Source: CAIYQJ01 sp963717255 (GTDB lineage: Bacteria; Chloroflexota; Limnocylindria; Limnocylindrales; CSP1-4). Taken from it: DNA of 64,000 nucleotides. Below, piece by piece: positions 25,722 to 34,198 of the stretch. The notes under the pieces are model-generated. The model did no database searches, was not told where the DNA came from, and saw nothing but the letters and a program-made list of their open reading frames with translations. Position numbers and translations under genes: made by a program. The stretch spans positions 62,001 to 126,000 of the forward strand of contig CAVQVT010000014.1 in the NCBI GenBank assembly GCA_963717255.1. The letters run 5' to 3'. Numbering within the stretch: position 1 is the stretch's first letter; the number at the start of each line of letters is the position of its first letter.

Positions 25722-25776
25722 CGCGCGGGCCCGGGGCGCCCGGTGCGCGTCGCGGCGGCGCGACCACGCGCGTCAG
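25718..25776. terminator. Long-loop inverted repeat containing both convergent stop codons
   Basis: CTGACGCGCG (25718-25727) is perfectly complementary to CGCGCGTCAG (25767-25776). The left arm carries the TGA of the NTF2-like gene (25719-25721) and the right arm the TCA (25773-25775) that is the stop of the LysM gene. The 39-base loop is itself GC-rich. Either transcript would form the same stem at its own stop codon. Confidence 0.5.
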
Positions 25777-27335
25777 GGTGCGGGGGTCACCTCGGGGGTG
25801 CCCGCGTCCGGGATGACGGACGACGCCGGCAGCGGGATCACGAGGACCTGACCCACCTGGAGCTGGTTCGGATCCTTGAGGTCCGGATTCGCGGCGAGGA
25901 TGTCGTCCACGCTGACCTTGTACTTCGCGGCGATGCCCGAGAGCGTGTCGCCGGCCTTGACCTTGTACGTGAAGGGGGTCGGCGACGGGACGGGCGTCGG
26001 TGCGACCGACGGCTCCGCCGACACCCCGGCCGTCGCCGCCGGGGTCGGGCTGGCATCGGCGCCGCCACCTCCCCCGCCGAGGAGGAAGGGCGGGATGAGG
26101 AAGAGCGCGACCGCCGCGAGCGCGAGGAGCCCCGCCCACATCAGCACGCGCGGGACGCCGCGCGGGACGCGGCGCTGCCCGCCGCCGCTCGACTTGATCG
26201 CGGGATAGGCCTCGAACCGCCGCGGGCGCTCCCAGGCCGGCGCCGCGGGGTCCGCCGCACGCTGCGGCAGGGGCCGCGCCTGCCCGGAGGAGGACGGCTT
26301 CGAGCGGCCGAGCCCGAACCGCGACGAGCCTGAGCCGCCCGACTCCCTGGCCGCGCGCGCGATCCGGGCGGCGGCGGCCGCCTCCACCGGGTCCTCCCAG
26401 GGCTCATCCTCGGCGGGCACGTCCACGTCCGGCTCGACCCACAGCGCGTCGGACGACGGTGCCGGCCGGGACGTGGACGGCGGCGGGCCGGTGCGGCCGG
26501 AGACCGGCTGCGCACGCGGCGTGGCCGAGGACCGCGGCGCCGGCAGGGGCACGGGCGCGGCCGGTGCGGCGGCGGCGCCGCCCGACACGAGGTCCCCGAG
26601 GTCGTCGTCCTCGTACCCGGACATCCCGCCGATGAGCGCGGCGGACCCGGCCGCGGCTGCGACCGATGCGGCCCCGGTGGCGCCGGCAGCCGGCATCCCT
26701 GCCCCCGCGCCCCGCGGCGCCGGGGCGGAGGGCGGCACGTTCGGGGTCGGCCGCGGCGTGCGACCGGCGAGGAAGGCGGGTGTCTCACCGTCGTCGGCGT
26801 ACGGGGATCCGGCCGGGCCGGCGGGGGGCGGGGCCGGCGTCCACGACGACGCCGCGCCCGGCGCGGAGGCGTCCTCCGCGGCCGCGCCCGCGGCCGCCTC
26901 GGCGATCCACGGCGGCGGCGCCTGCCATTCGGGGACGGGCTGCGACGGGCCTGCCGGCTGCGGCGTGCCCGGCATCGCGTGCTCGGGCGGAACCGCGTAC
27001 GCGCCGCCCACCGCGGCGAACCCGCCGGTCGTGCCGGGGGGCGGACGGTCGGCCGGGTAGGCGCCACGCGGTGTCACGGGGGCATCCGTCCGGCGGATGG
27101 TCGGCCGCTTCACGGCGGCCGCCTCGCGTGCCGCCCACGACGCGAAGGTCGGGCATTCGCCGAAGGCGCCACCCAGGCAGAAGAGCTCCTGGTGGCTGAT
27201 CGCGCGCGGGGCCGGCCGCTGGTCGGCGAAGCACCGGTGGCGGTGGTCGGGCCGGTCGGACCGGTAGTCGCGGTCGTCCTCGAACGCCAGGAACGGACAC
27301 GCAGTGGTCCGCTCGGCGGGGCTGCGATCGGTCAT
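25773..27335 (-). CDS. LysM protein with N-terminal four-cysteine domain
   Basis: 520 residues from the ATG at 27333-27335, chosen because a TATGAT box lies seven bases upstream. The N-terminus (residues 12-64) has Cys13, Cys35, Cys53 and Cys61 in the arrangement CPFL...HRCFAD...HQELFCLGGAFGECPTF, a possible metal or Fe-S site. A long Pro/Ala/Gly-rich middle is probably disordered. A membrane segment lies near residues 408-431, then a short Pro/Thr linker and a LysM domain (about 463-508: YKVKAGDTLSGIAAKY...NPDLKDPNQLQVGQVL). The topology places the cysteine domain inside and LysM outside, bound to peptidoglycan or other glycan. I recall similar N-termini in Chloroflexota proteins; function unknown. 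Confidence 0.85.
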   Translation of the reverse strand: MTDRSPAERTTACPFLAFEDDRDYRSDRPDHRHRCFADQRPAPRAISHQELFCLGGAFGECPTFASWAAREAAAVKRPTIRRTDAPVTPRGAYPADRPPPGTTGGFAAVGGAYAVPPEHAMPGTPQPAGPSQPVPEWQAPPPWIAEAAAGAAAEDASAPGAASSWTPAPPPAGPAGSPYADDGETPAFLAGRTPRPTPNVPPSAPAPRGAGAGMPAAGATGAASVAAAAGSAALIGGMSGYEDDDLGDLVSGGAAAAPAAPVPLPAPRSSATPRAQPVSGRTGPPPSTSRPAPSSDALWVEPDVDVPAEDEPWEDPVEAAAAARIARAARESGGSGSSRFGLGRSKPSSSGQARPLPQRAADPAAPAWERPRRFEAYPAIKSSGGGQRRVPRGVPRVLMWAGLLALAAVALFLIPPFLLGGGGGGADASPTPAATAGVSAEPSVAPTPVPSPTPFTYKVKAGDTLSGIAAKYKVSVDDILAANPDLKDPNQLQVGQVLVIPLPASSVIPDAGTPEVTPAP

Positions 27336-27342
27336 CTCGGGC

Positions 27343-27348
27343 ATCATA
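27343..27348 (-). promoter_or_regulatory. -10 box (TATGAT) for a leaderless LysM message
   Basis: TATGAT on the minus strand ends seven bases before the ATG at 27335. This selects that ATG over the ATG codons further upstream, which lie inside or ahead of the box. Confidence 0.55.
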
Positions 27349-27408
27349 CCCGCGTCGTGCACCGGCGCCACCGACCCGGTCGCCCCCCGTCACAGCCCCG
27401 AGGTTCCC

Positions 27409-29178
27409 ATGCAGCCTTCCCGCCCGGCCTCGTCCCGCCCCGCCGGCCGGGCACTCTCGCGCGCCGCCGTCGTCCTCGCTTCCTTCGCGGCTCTTGCGTC
27501 GGTGTCCACCGTCCCGGTCGCGGCCGGCGAGACGGCAGCGGCCGTCCCGGCCCCGGTCGCAGCGGCCGCCTCCCCCGCGGTCGAGCGCATCGCGCTGGCG
27601 GCCCCTGCCGGCCTCCGCGTCTCGGGCACGGTCACCGCCGCCGCCGGACCCGTGGCGGGCGCGGTCGTCACGGCGTGCCCGTCGCCGGCGCCCGCCACGA
27701 CCGTCCCGGTCGCCTGCAAGGGTGGCCTCACGACGGCCGCGGGCACCTGGACGATCACTGGGCTGGCACCCGGGCGGTACACCGTCCGTGCCGCGCCCCC
27801 GGCGTCGGCCGGGACCGCCGCGGCCGCAGGGTACGTGGGAGCCGCCGGCTACGTGGCGGCGCGCGGGGCCGCGCAGGCCCTGGGCGTCACCGCGGACCGG
27901 ACGGGCGTGGACCTCGCGCTCCCGGCCGGCCGGATCATCGCGGGCTCGGTCGTCGCGGACGGCGGCCGGGCCGTCCGCGACGCGTTCGTGGAGGCGTGCG
28001 CCGCAGACGCGCCGGCCGGCGTCGCCTGCACCGGGGCGTACACCGCCCCGGATGGGACCTTCTCGATCGGGGGGCTCGGGGCCGGCGCCTACACCGTCGG
28101 CGCGCAGGCGCCCACCGGCTCGGGCCTCGTGAGCGGATACGTCACCTCCTCCGGCGTCTCCCCGGCGACCTCATCCGCCCGCCGCGTGGATGCGGGCTCG
28201 GCCGCGCTGACGATCGAGCTTCCGCGGGGCCGCAGCGCGCGCGGCGTCGTGACGCTCGAGAAGGCCGGGATGGCGGCGCCCGGCCAGGTGCTCGCCCAGG
28301 CGTGCGCGGACACGGCGTGCGTCTACGGGCCCGCCGCATGGACCGACGAGGACGGCCGGTTCGCGATCCCCGGGCTGGGCACCGGGACGTACGTCATCTC
28401 CTTCAGCCTGCCCTCCACCCCCACACACGTGAGCGGGTATCGGGGCGAGGGCGGCTTCACGCCGAGCCGCGTGACGGCCGCCCGGGTCTCGGTCGCCGGC
28501 GGCGACGTGGGCGCCCTCGACGTGACGCTGCCGCTCGCGGTCGCGCGCATCGAGGGCGCCGCGACCGGTGGTGGAACGCCGCTGCGGGGCGGCGTCGTCG
28601 TCGCCTGCGGTGCGGCCGGGACGTGCGTCTGGACGCGGACCCTCCTGCGCGACGGCACGTATGCCCTGGGGCTCCCCTCGGCCGGGCCGTGGACGGTCGC
28701 CGTGCGAGCCCCCGGGACCTACACGGTCGGCCTCCCGCTCGCGTGGACGGCCGGCATGGTCGTCCCGGTCGAACCGGTCGCGATGGACGGCTATGTCGGC
28801 GACGGCGGCTTCACGCCGGACGCCGCGCGGGCCGCGGCCGTCACCGTGGGCGCCCCGGACCGGACGCGGCCGACGATCACGGCCCGCGCGCCGAAGCCGA
28901 ACGCGACGAAGGTCGCGACGAGCACGCGCGTCGTGGTGCGGTTCAGCGAACCCGTCACCGGCGTCGCCGCGAAGTCGCTCGTCCTGCGCGACGCCGTCAC
29001 GCGGAAGGCCGTCGCAGCGACCGTGACGTACGACGCGGCGGGCCGGACCGCGACGCTCCGCCCGAAGGCGGCACTGACGAAGGGGCGCCGCTACCAGGTG
29101 CTCGTCGCCGGCACGATCGCGGACTACGCCGGGAACCGGCTCGCGCCGTCCACCTGGGCGTTCACGACGAAGCGCTGA
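27409..29178 (+). CDS. Secreted repeat protein with carboxypeptidase-regulatory-like and Big_5 domains
   Basis: 589 residues with a signal peptide (residues about 10-45). Four or five repeats of about 90 residues follow, each a small beta-sandwich with the rhythm 'GxVxxxGGxxVxxAxVxACxxxxxxxxCxGxxxTxxDGTFSIxGLxxGxYTV' (CNA-B/carboxypeptidase-regulatory-like). Paired cysteines in each repeat (CPSP...VACKG, EACAAD...VACTG, QACADTACVYG, VACGAAGTCVW) suggest one disulfide per repeat. The last 100 residues form an Ig-like SbsA/Big_5 domain (PKPNATKVATSTRVVVRFSE). It is probably surface exposed or structural. ATG at 27409 follows a short GAGG. It is divergent from the LysM gene. Confidence 0.78.
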   Translation: MQPSRPASSRPAGRALSRAAVVLASFAALASVSTVPVAAGETAAAVPAPVAAAASPAVERIALAAPAGLRVSGTVTAAAGPVAGAVVTACPSPAPATTVPVACKGGLTTAAGTWTITGLAPGRYTVRAAPPASAGTAAAAGYVGAAGYVAARGAAQALGVTADRTGVDLALPAGRIIAGSVVADGGRAVRDAFVEACAADAPAGVACTGAYTAPDGTFSIGGLGAGAYTVGAQAPTGSGLVSGYVTSSGVSPATSSARRVDAGSAALTIELPRGRSARGVVTLEKAGMAAPGQVLAQACADTACVYGPAAWTDEDGRFAIPGLGTGTYVISFSLPSTPTHVSGYRGEGGFTPSRVTAARVSVAGGDVGALDVTLPLAVARIEGAATGGGTPLRGGVVVACGAAGTCVWTRTLLRDGTYALGLPSAGPWTVAVRAPGTYTVGLPLAWTAGMVVPVEPVAMDGYVGDGGFTPDAARAAAVTVGAPDRTRPTITARAPKPNATKVATSTRVVVRFSEPVTGVAAKSLVLRDAVTRKAVAATVTYDAAGRTATLRPKAALTKGRRYQVLVAGTIADYAGNRLAPSTWAFTTKR

Positions 29179-29347
29179 CCGACTCCGGGGCCGACCCCTG
29201 CGCGGCCGAGGCGCAGCGGCCACGGGCGCCGCCCGGCCGCGGTACGCCGAACGGGCCATTGCCTGGTGGCGGGCCGGGGAGCAGCGTCGCCGCCATCGGG
29301 CACGCCGCCCGGCTGTGCCCGGCTGGAAGGCGTGGAGGGCAGCGCAC

Positions 29348-29878
29348 ATGTTCGCCCGGAGACTGGTCGTCGGAGCGGCGTTGGCAGGCCTCGTGGCCGT
29401 CAGCTCCGCCATCGTCGCGACCTCGGTGGTCGACGCGGCCCCCAAGTACATCGTCTGGCTCAGCCCGCGAGGCTTCGTCACTGGTCAGAACCTCGCCGGC
29501 GGCAACCTCACCCTCACCTCGCCGAGCGGGGACGAGGAGCACATCACGACGGACAAGGCCGGCGACCTGCAGTGGGTGAACTACCCGCTGCAGCTTCCCA
29601 ACGACCGGAAGATCGTCCAGGTGATCGTCTGCTACAAGCTCGATGACGCGACGAGCTTCATCTCACAGGTGCGGCTCGGCATGTCGACGATCCCACCGAC
29701 GGCCACCGTCATGTACGACGACGGCACCGACCTGACGAGCACCGCCGGCGCCTGTCGGAGCGGCATGGTGGTCTCAGGCATCTCGATCAAGGGCGAGATC
29801 ACGCTGGGGCTCCGCCTGAACTTCGCGTCCACGAACCACGCCATCGACGTGGGGGCGATCGGGATCGTCACGAAGTAG
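29348..29878 (+). CDS. Secreted hypothetical protein
   Basis: 176 residues from ATG at 29348, eight bases after GGAGGG; an upstream in-frame ATG at 29315 adds 11 residues and has no site. A signal peptide spans about residues 5-32. The mature part is beta-rich, with VIVCYKLDD and a later GACRSGMVV, so one disulfide is possible. I do not recognise a family. It overlaps the convergent Lgt-type gene by 11 bases at the 3' end, and a 6-bp inverted repeat (GCGACC/GGTCGC) starts at its last base. Confidence 0.72.
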   Translation: MFARRLVVGAALAGLVAVSSAIVATSVVDAAPKYIVWLSPRGFVTGQNLAGGNLTLTSPSGDEEHITTDKAGDLQWVNYPLQLPNDRKIVQVIVCYKLDDATSFISQVRLGMSTIPPTATVMYDDGTDLTSTAGACRSGMVVSGISIKGEITLGLRLNFASTNHAIDVGAIGIVTK

Positions 29879-30770
29879 CGACCGGACTCCCGGGTCGCGG
29901 GTCCGTGTCGGGGCCGGCGACCCGGGGGGCCGCAGCGAACGCCATCCGTTCCCGGCCGTGCGGCGCGGCTCGCCAGCGCCGCCAGAGGACCGCGCCGGCC
30001 GCGGCCGCCACGACCACGTAGCCTGCGGGCAGGGCCCACGCCGGGATCCCGCCCTCCGGCGGCGGCACGCGGAGGAGCTGGTCCGCCGCGCGGAACGCGA
30101 GGAAGCCCGCCGCGAACCCGAGCGCGGGGACACCGGGCGCCGCCCCCCGACGCGCCAGCGCCCACGCGAGGGCACCGCAGGCGAGGACGGCGGCGATCTC
30201 GTACAGCTGGGTCGGGTGGACGGGAGCCGATTCCTCCGCGAACGAGAGGAAGCCGAACCCGCCCGGCGCGGATGCATCGAGCGCGCCGGCCCGCGGCGGG
30301 AAGACGACGCCCCACGGGAGGTCGGTCGCGATCCCGGCGCAGCACCCGTTGAGGAAGCATCCGATCCGGATGAGGACGATCCCAGCCACGACCGCCACGA
30401 CCGCCCGGTCGGCGAGGCGCGCCGGCGAGATGCGCCAGGCACGGGCCGCCACGACAAGAGCCGCGGCGCTCCCCGCGAGCAGGCCTCCGTACAGCGCGAA
30501 GCCGCGGAAGCGGACCTCGACGATGCGGCCCGGGTCGGCGGCGTAGGCCGGCCAGTCCAGGACCGCCGAGAGGAGCCGGGCCCCGACGAGCCCCGCGACG
30601 ACCGCGACGCCCAGCCCGGCGATCGCCGCGACCCACCCGACGCCCAGACCCCTCGCCGCCCGCACGCCGAGCGCGAGCGCGACGACCGCGGCCAGGCTGA
30701 CGAACGTCGCGTACGCCGAGAGCGTCACGGCCGTCCCGCCGAGGTCGAAGGTCGCGAGGATGGGCTGCAT
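29868..30770 (-). CDS. lgt: Prolipoprotein diacylglyceryl transferase-like protein
   Basis: Predicted seven-pass membrane enzyme that attaches diacylglycerol to the lipobox cysteine of prolipoproteins. Landmarks are FRGFALYGGLLAG (counterpart of the HGGL region), RIGCFLNGCCAG (counterpart of the RxGNFxNxE loop) and VHPTQLYEI. It is 300 residues with a polar C-terminal tail. The RxGxFxNG loop has cysteines in place of usual residues, as in several divergent Lgt proteins, so activity cannot be assumed. It starts 43 bases downstream of a lipoprotein gene on the same strand, which fits a matched substrate-enzyme pair. Whether this is the cell's main Lgt or an extra copy is unknown. Confidence 0.82.
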   Translation of the reverse strand: MQPILATFDLGGTAVTLSAYATFVSLAAVVALALGVRAARGLGVGWVAAIAGLGVAVVAGLVGARLLSAVLDWPAYAADPGRIVEVRFRGFALYGGLLAGSAAALVVAARAWRISPARLADRAVVAVVAGIVLIRIGCFLNGCCAGIATDLPWGVVFPPRAGALDASAPGGFGFLSFAEESAPVHPTQLYEIAAVLACGALAWALARRGAAPGVPALGFAAGFLAFRAADQLLRVPPPEGGIPAWALPAGYVVVAAAAGAVLWRRWRAAPHGRERMAFAAAPRVAGPDTDPRPGSPVATS

Positions 30771-30813
30771 CGCGCGCCTGCGTCCGATCGCTCGCTCGCG
30801 CTGGCCGGGCCGC

Positions 30814-32514
30814 TCAGGCCTGCCGGCTCACGGTCCAGACGCCGGTCATCGTGACGCCCTCACCACCGACGCTCGTCGTGCCCCGGATCGTGAGGACGTC
30901 GCCGTTCCGCGACGCGGTCCCGGCCATCGCCCCCTGCCCGTCCTCGCTCACGAACTCCAGCCGGTTCCCGGCATACGTCACGTCGGCGCTCGACGGCTCG
31001 CTCTTGAGCGGCTTCCCGTTCTTGTCCTTGATGACCGAGTAGTCGATGAAGACGGTCGCCGTCCCCTTCCCCTTGTCGTCCACCGAGATGTCGAGCGTCA
31101 TCGGGACCGCCTTGCCGACCAGCTGGTTCAGCGCGTCCGTCAGGTCGCAGCCCTCCTCCTCCGCCGCCTTCTCGGCCTCGGCGCGGAGCTTCGGGTCGAT
31201 CGAGACGTCGGTCACGGTGAACGTGCCCGTCCACTTCCCGTTCACGTCGATCTGCTCGTTCCACCACTCCGCCGTGTAGGGCGCCTGGCCCGTCTCGTCC
31301 CACATGTAGGCGCGCGGGTCGCCCGGGTCGGGCCGGATCAGCTTCATGTTCTCCACCGCCTGCGCGAGCGGCTGGATCTTCCCCTCCTCGTCGACGACGT
31401 ACGGCTTCCCGCCGATGACGACCTCGGCCCATGCGTGGGGGGAGTCCTTGTCCACGACGTAGCCGAAGACGCCCTTCGCCGGGTAGCCGAGGGCGCGGAA
31501 CATGGACACCATCGCGTTCGTGACGTCCGTGCAGTCGCCCGAGAGGTTCCCCTTGGTGAGGTAGTCGGCCGGCTTCTGCCAGCCCTTGCCCGGAGCCGTC
31601 GAGTACTTGCCCTCGAACGTCGTGGGCGAGCCGTCCGGACCGGTGACCGAGACCGGCACCGGCTTCTTGTCGGCGTTCTTCTTCAGGTAGTCGGCGACCT
31701 TCGCTGGATCGGTCAGGGGGACACCGCCGACGTTCGCCGACTGGCCCGTCTTCCGGACGGTGGGATCGTCCGGTGTCACCCACTTGGGTGCGGTCTTCTC
31801 GCTGATCGCGTCGCTCTTCACGCCCTCGCCGCCGTATGCCCACTTGATCACGCGGTTGATGACGATGCCCGCCGCGGTGGCGGCGAGGATCGTCGTGAAG
31901 ACCTCCCCCTCGAATGCCTCGACGCCGAACGTCACGGTGTGCGCGACCGGGTCGACCGTGCCTCCGGCGACCGCCCAGTGCGTCCCGGTCCAGTACGCGG
32001 CGGTGATCTGCGCCGGATCCGTCCCGACGGGGACGTTCGCCGGGTCGAACGGGAGCGTGATGACGGCCGGCTGCGCGAACGTCGTCCCGGACGGGCCGAA
32101 GTCGTACGACTTCCCGATCGCGATCGCCGGCGCGTCGGTCGACGCCGCGGGCGCGAAGACGCTCATCCCGAACGGCGCACCGAGGCGCGCGACGACGACC
32201 TCGGTGTCCTGCGACACGCCGCCCGCCGGGACGATGACGGTCACGCCGTCCGCGGCGATCGACGCGCCGGCCGGGGTCACCGTGCTCGTGCTCACGACCT
32301 CCGTCGGCACGTCGATGACGGTCGGGGCGTCCACGACGGTCTGGACCAGCGGAGCGCTCGGGGCGGGCGTCGGGGTGATCGGCGCCGCCGTCACGGACGC
32401 GGGCGCCTGCGTGGCGCCGGCCACCGGCGATGCGGGAGCCGGCGTGGCGGTCGCGCCGCAGCCGGCGAGAAGGACCGCGGTGAGCAGGGTGGCCGCGACG
32501 GCGCGCTTCGACAT
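30814..32514 (-). CDS. Lipoprotein with transglutaminase-like domain
   Basis: 566 residues from the ATG at 32512-32514, which follows GGAGGAG by seven bases. Residues 1-20 form a lipoprotein signal with lipobox LLAGC. After a Pro/Thr-rich spacer comes a beta-rich ZU5-like or Ig-like region (IVPAGGVSQDTEVVV, then ITLPFDPANVP). A transglutaminase-like core follows: Cys in GNLSGDCTDVTNAM, His in DSPHAWAEV and Asp in YVVDEEGK give the expected Cys-His-Asp triad. The C-terminal 150 residues are another beta-rich domain. It could be a protein crosslinker or, as often for exported members, a protease or peptidoglycan amidase. The Lgt-type gene is directly downstream. Confidence 0.83.
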   Translation of the reverse strand: MSKRAVAATLLTAVLLAGCGATATPAPASPVAGATQAPASVTAAPITPTPAPSAPLVQTVVDAPTVIDVPTEVVSTSTVTPAGASIAADGVTVIVPAGGVSQDTEVVVARLGAPFGMSVFAPAASTDAPAIAIGKSYDFGPSGTTFAQPAVITLPFDPANVPVGTDPAQITAAYWTGTHWAVAGGTVDPVAHTVTFGVEAFEGEVFTTILAATAAGIVINRVIKWAYGGEGVKSDAISEKTAPKWVTPDDPTVRKTGQSANVGGVPLTDPAKVADYLKKNADKKPVPVSVTGPDGSPTTFEGKYSTAPGKGWQKPADYLTKGNLSGDCTDVTNAMVSMFRALGYPAKGVFGYVVDKDSPHAWAEVVIGGKPYVVDEEGKIQPLAQAVENMKLIRPDPGDPRAYMWDETGQAPYTAEWWNEQIDVNGKWTGTFTVTDVSIDPKLRAEAEKAAEEEGCDLTDALNQLVGKAVPMTLDISVDDKGKGTATVFIDYSVIKDKNGKPLKSEPSSADVTYAGNRLEFVSEDGQGAMAGTASRNGDVLTIRGTTSVGGEGVTMTGVWTVSRQA

Positions 32515-32878
32515 CCGGTGGCTCCTCCGAGCGCGGGACGCGAAGGGCTGGGGACCGACGCTCCGAGTGGACCCCGGCACGCGGACCCGCCGGAAGTGCC
32601 GGACGGGGAGGCCGGAGGGGACCGAATGGCGCATCCCGGCGATGCGCCGTCGCCGGTCGCCCCGGGACACGAAGCGCCCCCGCGACCGGTTCCGCGGCCC
32701 GGGGGCATGGCCCGGCGGTGGCTGCCGCCGAACGAGTGCAGCGTACTCCCACCCTGTGATTGACAGCCTCTCCCCTCCCCCGGACACTTCGGGCACGGGC
32801 CCGACGGCGCACGATCGCGCCCCGCCGCGCCACCGAGGCGAGACCCCGGCCCGACCGCACCGCGAAGAGGGAGCCCAG
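32515..32878. other. 364-base divergent control region between the lipoprotein and sodN
   Basis: No gene is supported here. It holds the lipoprotein ribosome site (minus strand), a possible minus-strand -10 TACGCT at 32740-32745 that would give a leader of about 220 bases, and the sodN promoter candidate at 32760-32788. The middle (about 32,660-32,710) contains overlapping inverted repeats such as CCCCGGG/CCCGGGG around CGCGACCGGTTCCGCG, which could fold in the lipoprotein leader RNA. Confidence 0.5.
32760..32788 (+). promoter_or_regulatory. Candidate sodN promoter (TTGACA-17-GACACT)
   Basis: A perfect -35 TTGACA at 32760-32765 is followed after 17 bases by GACACT at 32783-32788. This would leave a leader of about 80 bases carrying a GAAGAGGGAG ribosome site. 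Nickel- or Nur-type operators are not evident. Confidence 0.5.
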
Positions 32879-33298
32879 ATGTCCCGGATCTCGTCCCTGC
32901 TCACCCCCAGGACCGTCGTCCGCGCGCACTGCGACGTGCCGTGCGGCATCTACGACCCCGCCGGCGCACTGCTCGGCGCGAAGACCGTCGCCCGGATGGT
33001 CGAGATCATCGGCGGGATCCCCGACGAGGGCCGCACCGTCGCCGATCGGAACAAGTTCATCCGTGCCGTCATGGTCAAGGAGCAGCACGCGGAGCTCGTG
33101 AAGCGCGACATCCAGGTCATCTGGAGCGACTACTTCAAGCCCGAGCACGTGGAGAAGTTCCCGCAGATCCACGAGCTCACGTGGTCGATCCTCAAGCTGG
33201 CCGGCAAGAACAAGCAGAACGTGGACGCCGAGGCGGCCGCGCAGCTGATCGCCAAGGTCGAGGAGTTCGGCGCGATCTTCTGGGAGACGAAGAAGTAG
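32879..33298 (+). CDS. sodN: Nickel superoxide dismutase
   Basis: Converts superoxide to oxygen and hydrogen peroxide at a nickel centre. The proprotein is 139 residues. The nickel hook HCDVPCGIYDPA starts at residue 17, so the 16-residue leader MSRISSLLTPRTVVRA must be removed to free the His1 amino group that ligates nickel. Cys2 and Cys6 of the hook are present, as is the downstream four-helix-bundle sequence (FIRAVMVKEQHAELVKRD, WSDYFKPEHVEKFPQIHELTW). The ATG at 32879 follows a purine-rich ribosome site. The putative maturation peptidase is immediately downstream, the usual sodN-sodX order. Confidence 0.96.
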   Translation: MSRISSLLTPRTVVRAHCDVPCGIYDPAGALLGAKTVARMVEIIGGIPDEGRTVADRNKFIRAVMVKEQHAELVKRDIQVIWSDYFKPEHVEKFPQIHELTWSILKLAGKNKQNVDAEAAAQLIAKVEEFGAIFWETKK

Positions 33299-33375
33299 CC
33301 CACGGGACCGACTCCGCAGGACCCGGCGGACCGGAAGGCGGCACCCCGCCGGAGCCGGGCCCGGGCGCGGAGAAG

Positions 33376-33741
33376 ATCCGACGACGGCGGCCCTGGCGGG
33401 CCGCCGTCGCGGAGGAGAGCATGTCCCCGGGGATCCTGCCCGGGGACTTCCTCCTCCTCGACCCCACCGTCCGCCGCTGGCCGCGCCGCGGCACGGTCGT
33501 CGTCATCCGCGAGCCCGACAGCGAGGTGCTCGCGATCAAGCGTGTCGTCGCGCGGCCGGGCGACCACGTGCGAACGCCCGAGGGCCTCGTCCATCTCGAT
33601 CGGCACGAGGCGTGGCTCCTCGGCGACGCGCTCGACCGCTCGATCGACTCGCGGTCGTACGGCCCGGTGTCGGCCGACCACCTCGTCGCCCGGGCGTGGT
33701 TCCGGTACTGGCCGGCCGGCCGGATGGGGCGGGTCCGGTGA
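33376..33741 (+). CDS. sodX: SodX-type nickel SOD maturation peptidase, start uncertain
   Basis: Short signal-peptidase-like (S24/S26) protein expected to remove the SodN leader. The catalytic Ser lies in RAAVAEESMSPGILPGDFLL and the Lys in LAIKRVVARPGD, with a C-terminal LLGDALDRSIDSRSYGPVS box as in S26 peptidases. The problem is the start: between the sodN stop and the catalytic Ser there is no ATG, GTG or TTG in any frame. The first ATG (33421) falls just after that Ser. I give the ATC at 33376 only as a placeholder; an indel, a rare start codon, or readthrough from sodN are alternatives. The domain itself looks intact. Confidence 0.75.
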   Translation: MRRRRPWRAAVAEESMSPGILPGDFLLLDPTVRRWPRRGTVVVIREPDSEVLAIKRVVARPGDHVRTPEGLVHLDRHEAWLLGDALDRSIDSRSYGPVSADHLVARAWFRYWPAGRMGRVR

Positions 33742-33808
33742 CCCGGGCGGGGCGCGTGTCCGTGAGCGCGCCCCGGTGGGCGCCGGAGCGCGGCGCCCGG
33801 CAGGACCC

Positions 33809-34198
33809 GTGACCGGCGATCCGCGTCTCGCCGGCATCGGGCTCTCGCGGCCGGCCCACCTGGCCGCCTGTCTCGGCCTCGGGGCGGTCGTCGTCGCGGC
33901 GGACCTCCTCGTGGAACCGGTCGTCCCCGTGCTCGTCGCCCTCATCGGCGCGGCGGCGGTCGCCGGGTTCCTCCGGCCCGACGGGATCGTGGCGGCAGGT
34001 CTCGGCGTCGGGCTCGCGGTCCCCGGGGTCCGCGTGGCGGCGGCGCTGCTCGGCGTGGACCTCGCGCTCCCGACGGAACCTCCCGGGCTCCTCGGAGCGG
34101 CATCGCTGGTCTTCCTCGTCGTGCCGGCGCTGTTCGCCGCGGTGATCGGCGGGTTCGCGCGGCGCACCCTGGAAGAGGAGCGCCTCCGGCAGCGCTGA
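33809..34198 (+). CDS. Small hydrophobic membrane protein
   Basis: 129 residues from GTG at 33809, with AGGA four bases before it. It has four predicted membrane segments (about residues 17-35, 38-55, 58-78 and 95-115) linked by short turns, then a charged tail RRTLEEERLRQR. I do not recognise a family. The start is 67 bases after sodX, so it may be cotranscribed with the superoxide dismutase genes, though no known SodN accessory looks like this. A 15-bp hairpin with the stop codon in its loop ends the unit. Confidence 0.68.
   Translation: MTGDPRLAGIGLSRPAHLAACLGLGAVVVAADLLVEPVVPVLVALIGAAAVAGFLRPDGIVAAGLGVGLAVPGVRVAAALLGVDLALPTEPPGLLGAASLVFLVVPALFAAVIGGFARRTLEEERLRQR

Noticed and set aside
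30860..33172. 770-codon minus-strand frame over the transglutaminase-like lipoprotein and sodN
   Set aside because: It is a shadow of the lipoprotein in another frame and antisense to sodN.
33280..33310. Programmed -1 frameshift producing a SodN-SodX fusion
   Set aside because: No slippery heptamer or stimulatory hairpin is present at the sodN end (the sequence is ACG AAG AAG TAG), and known SodX proteins are separate.
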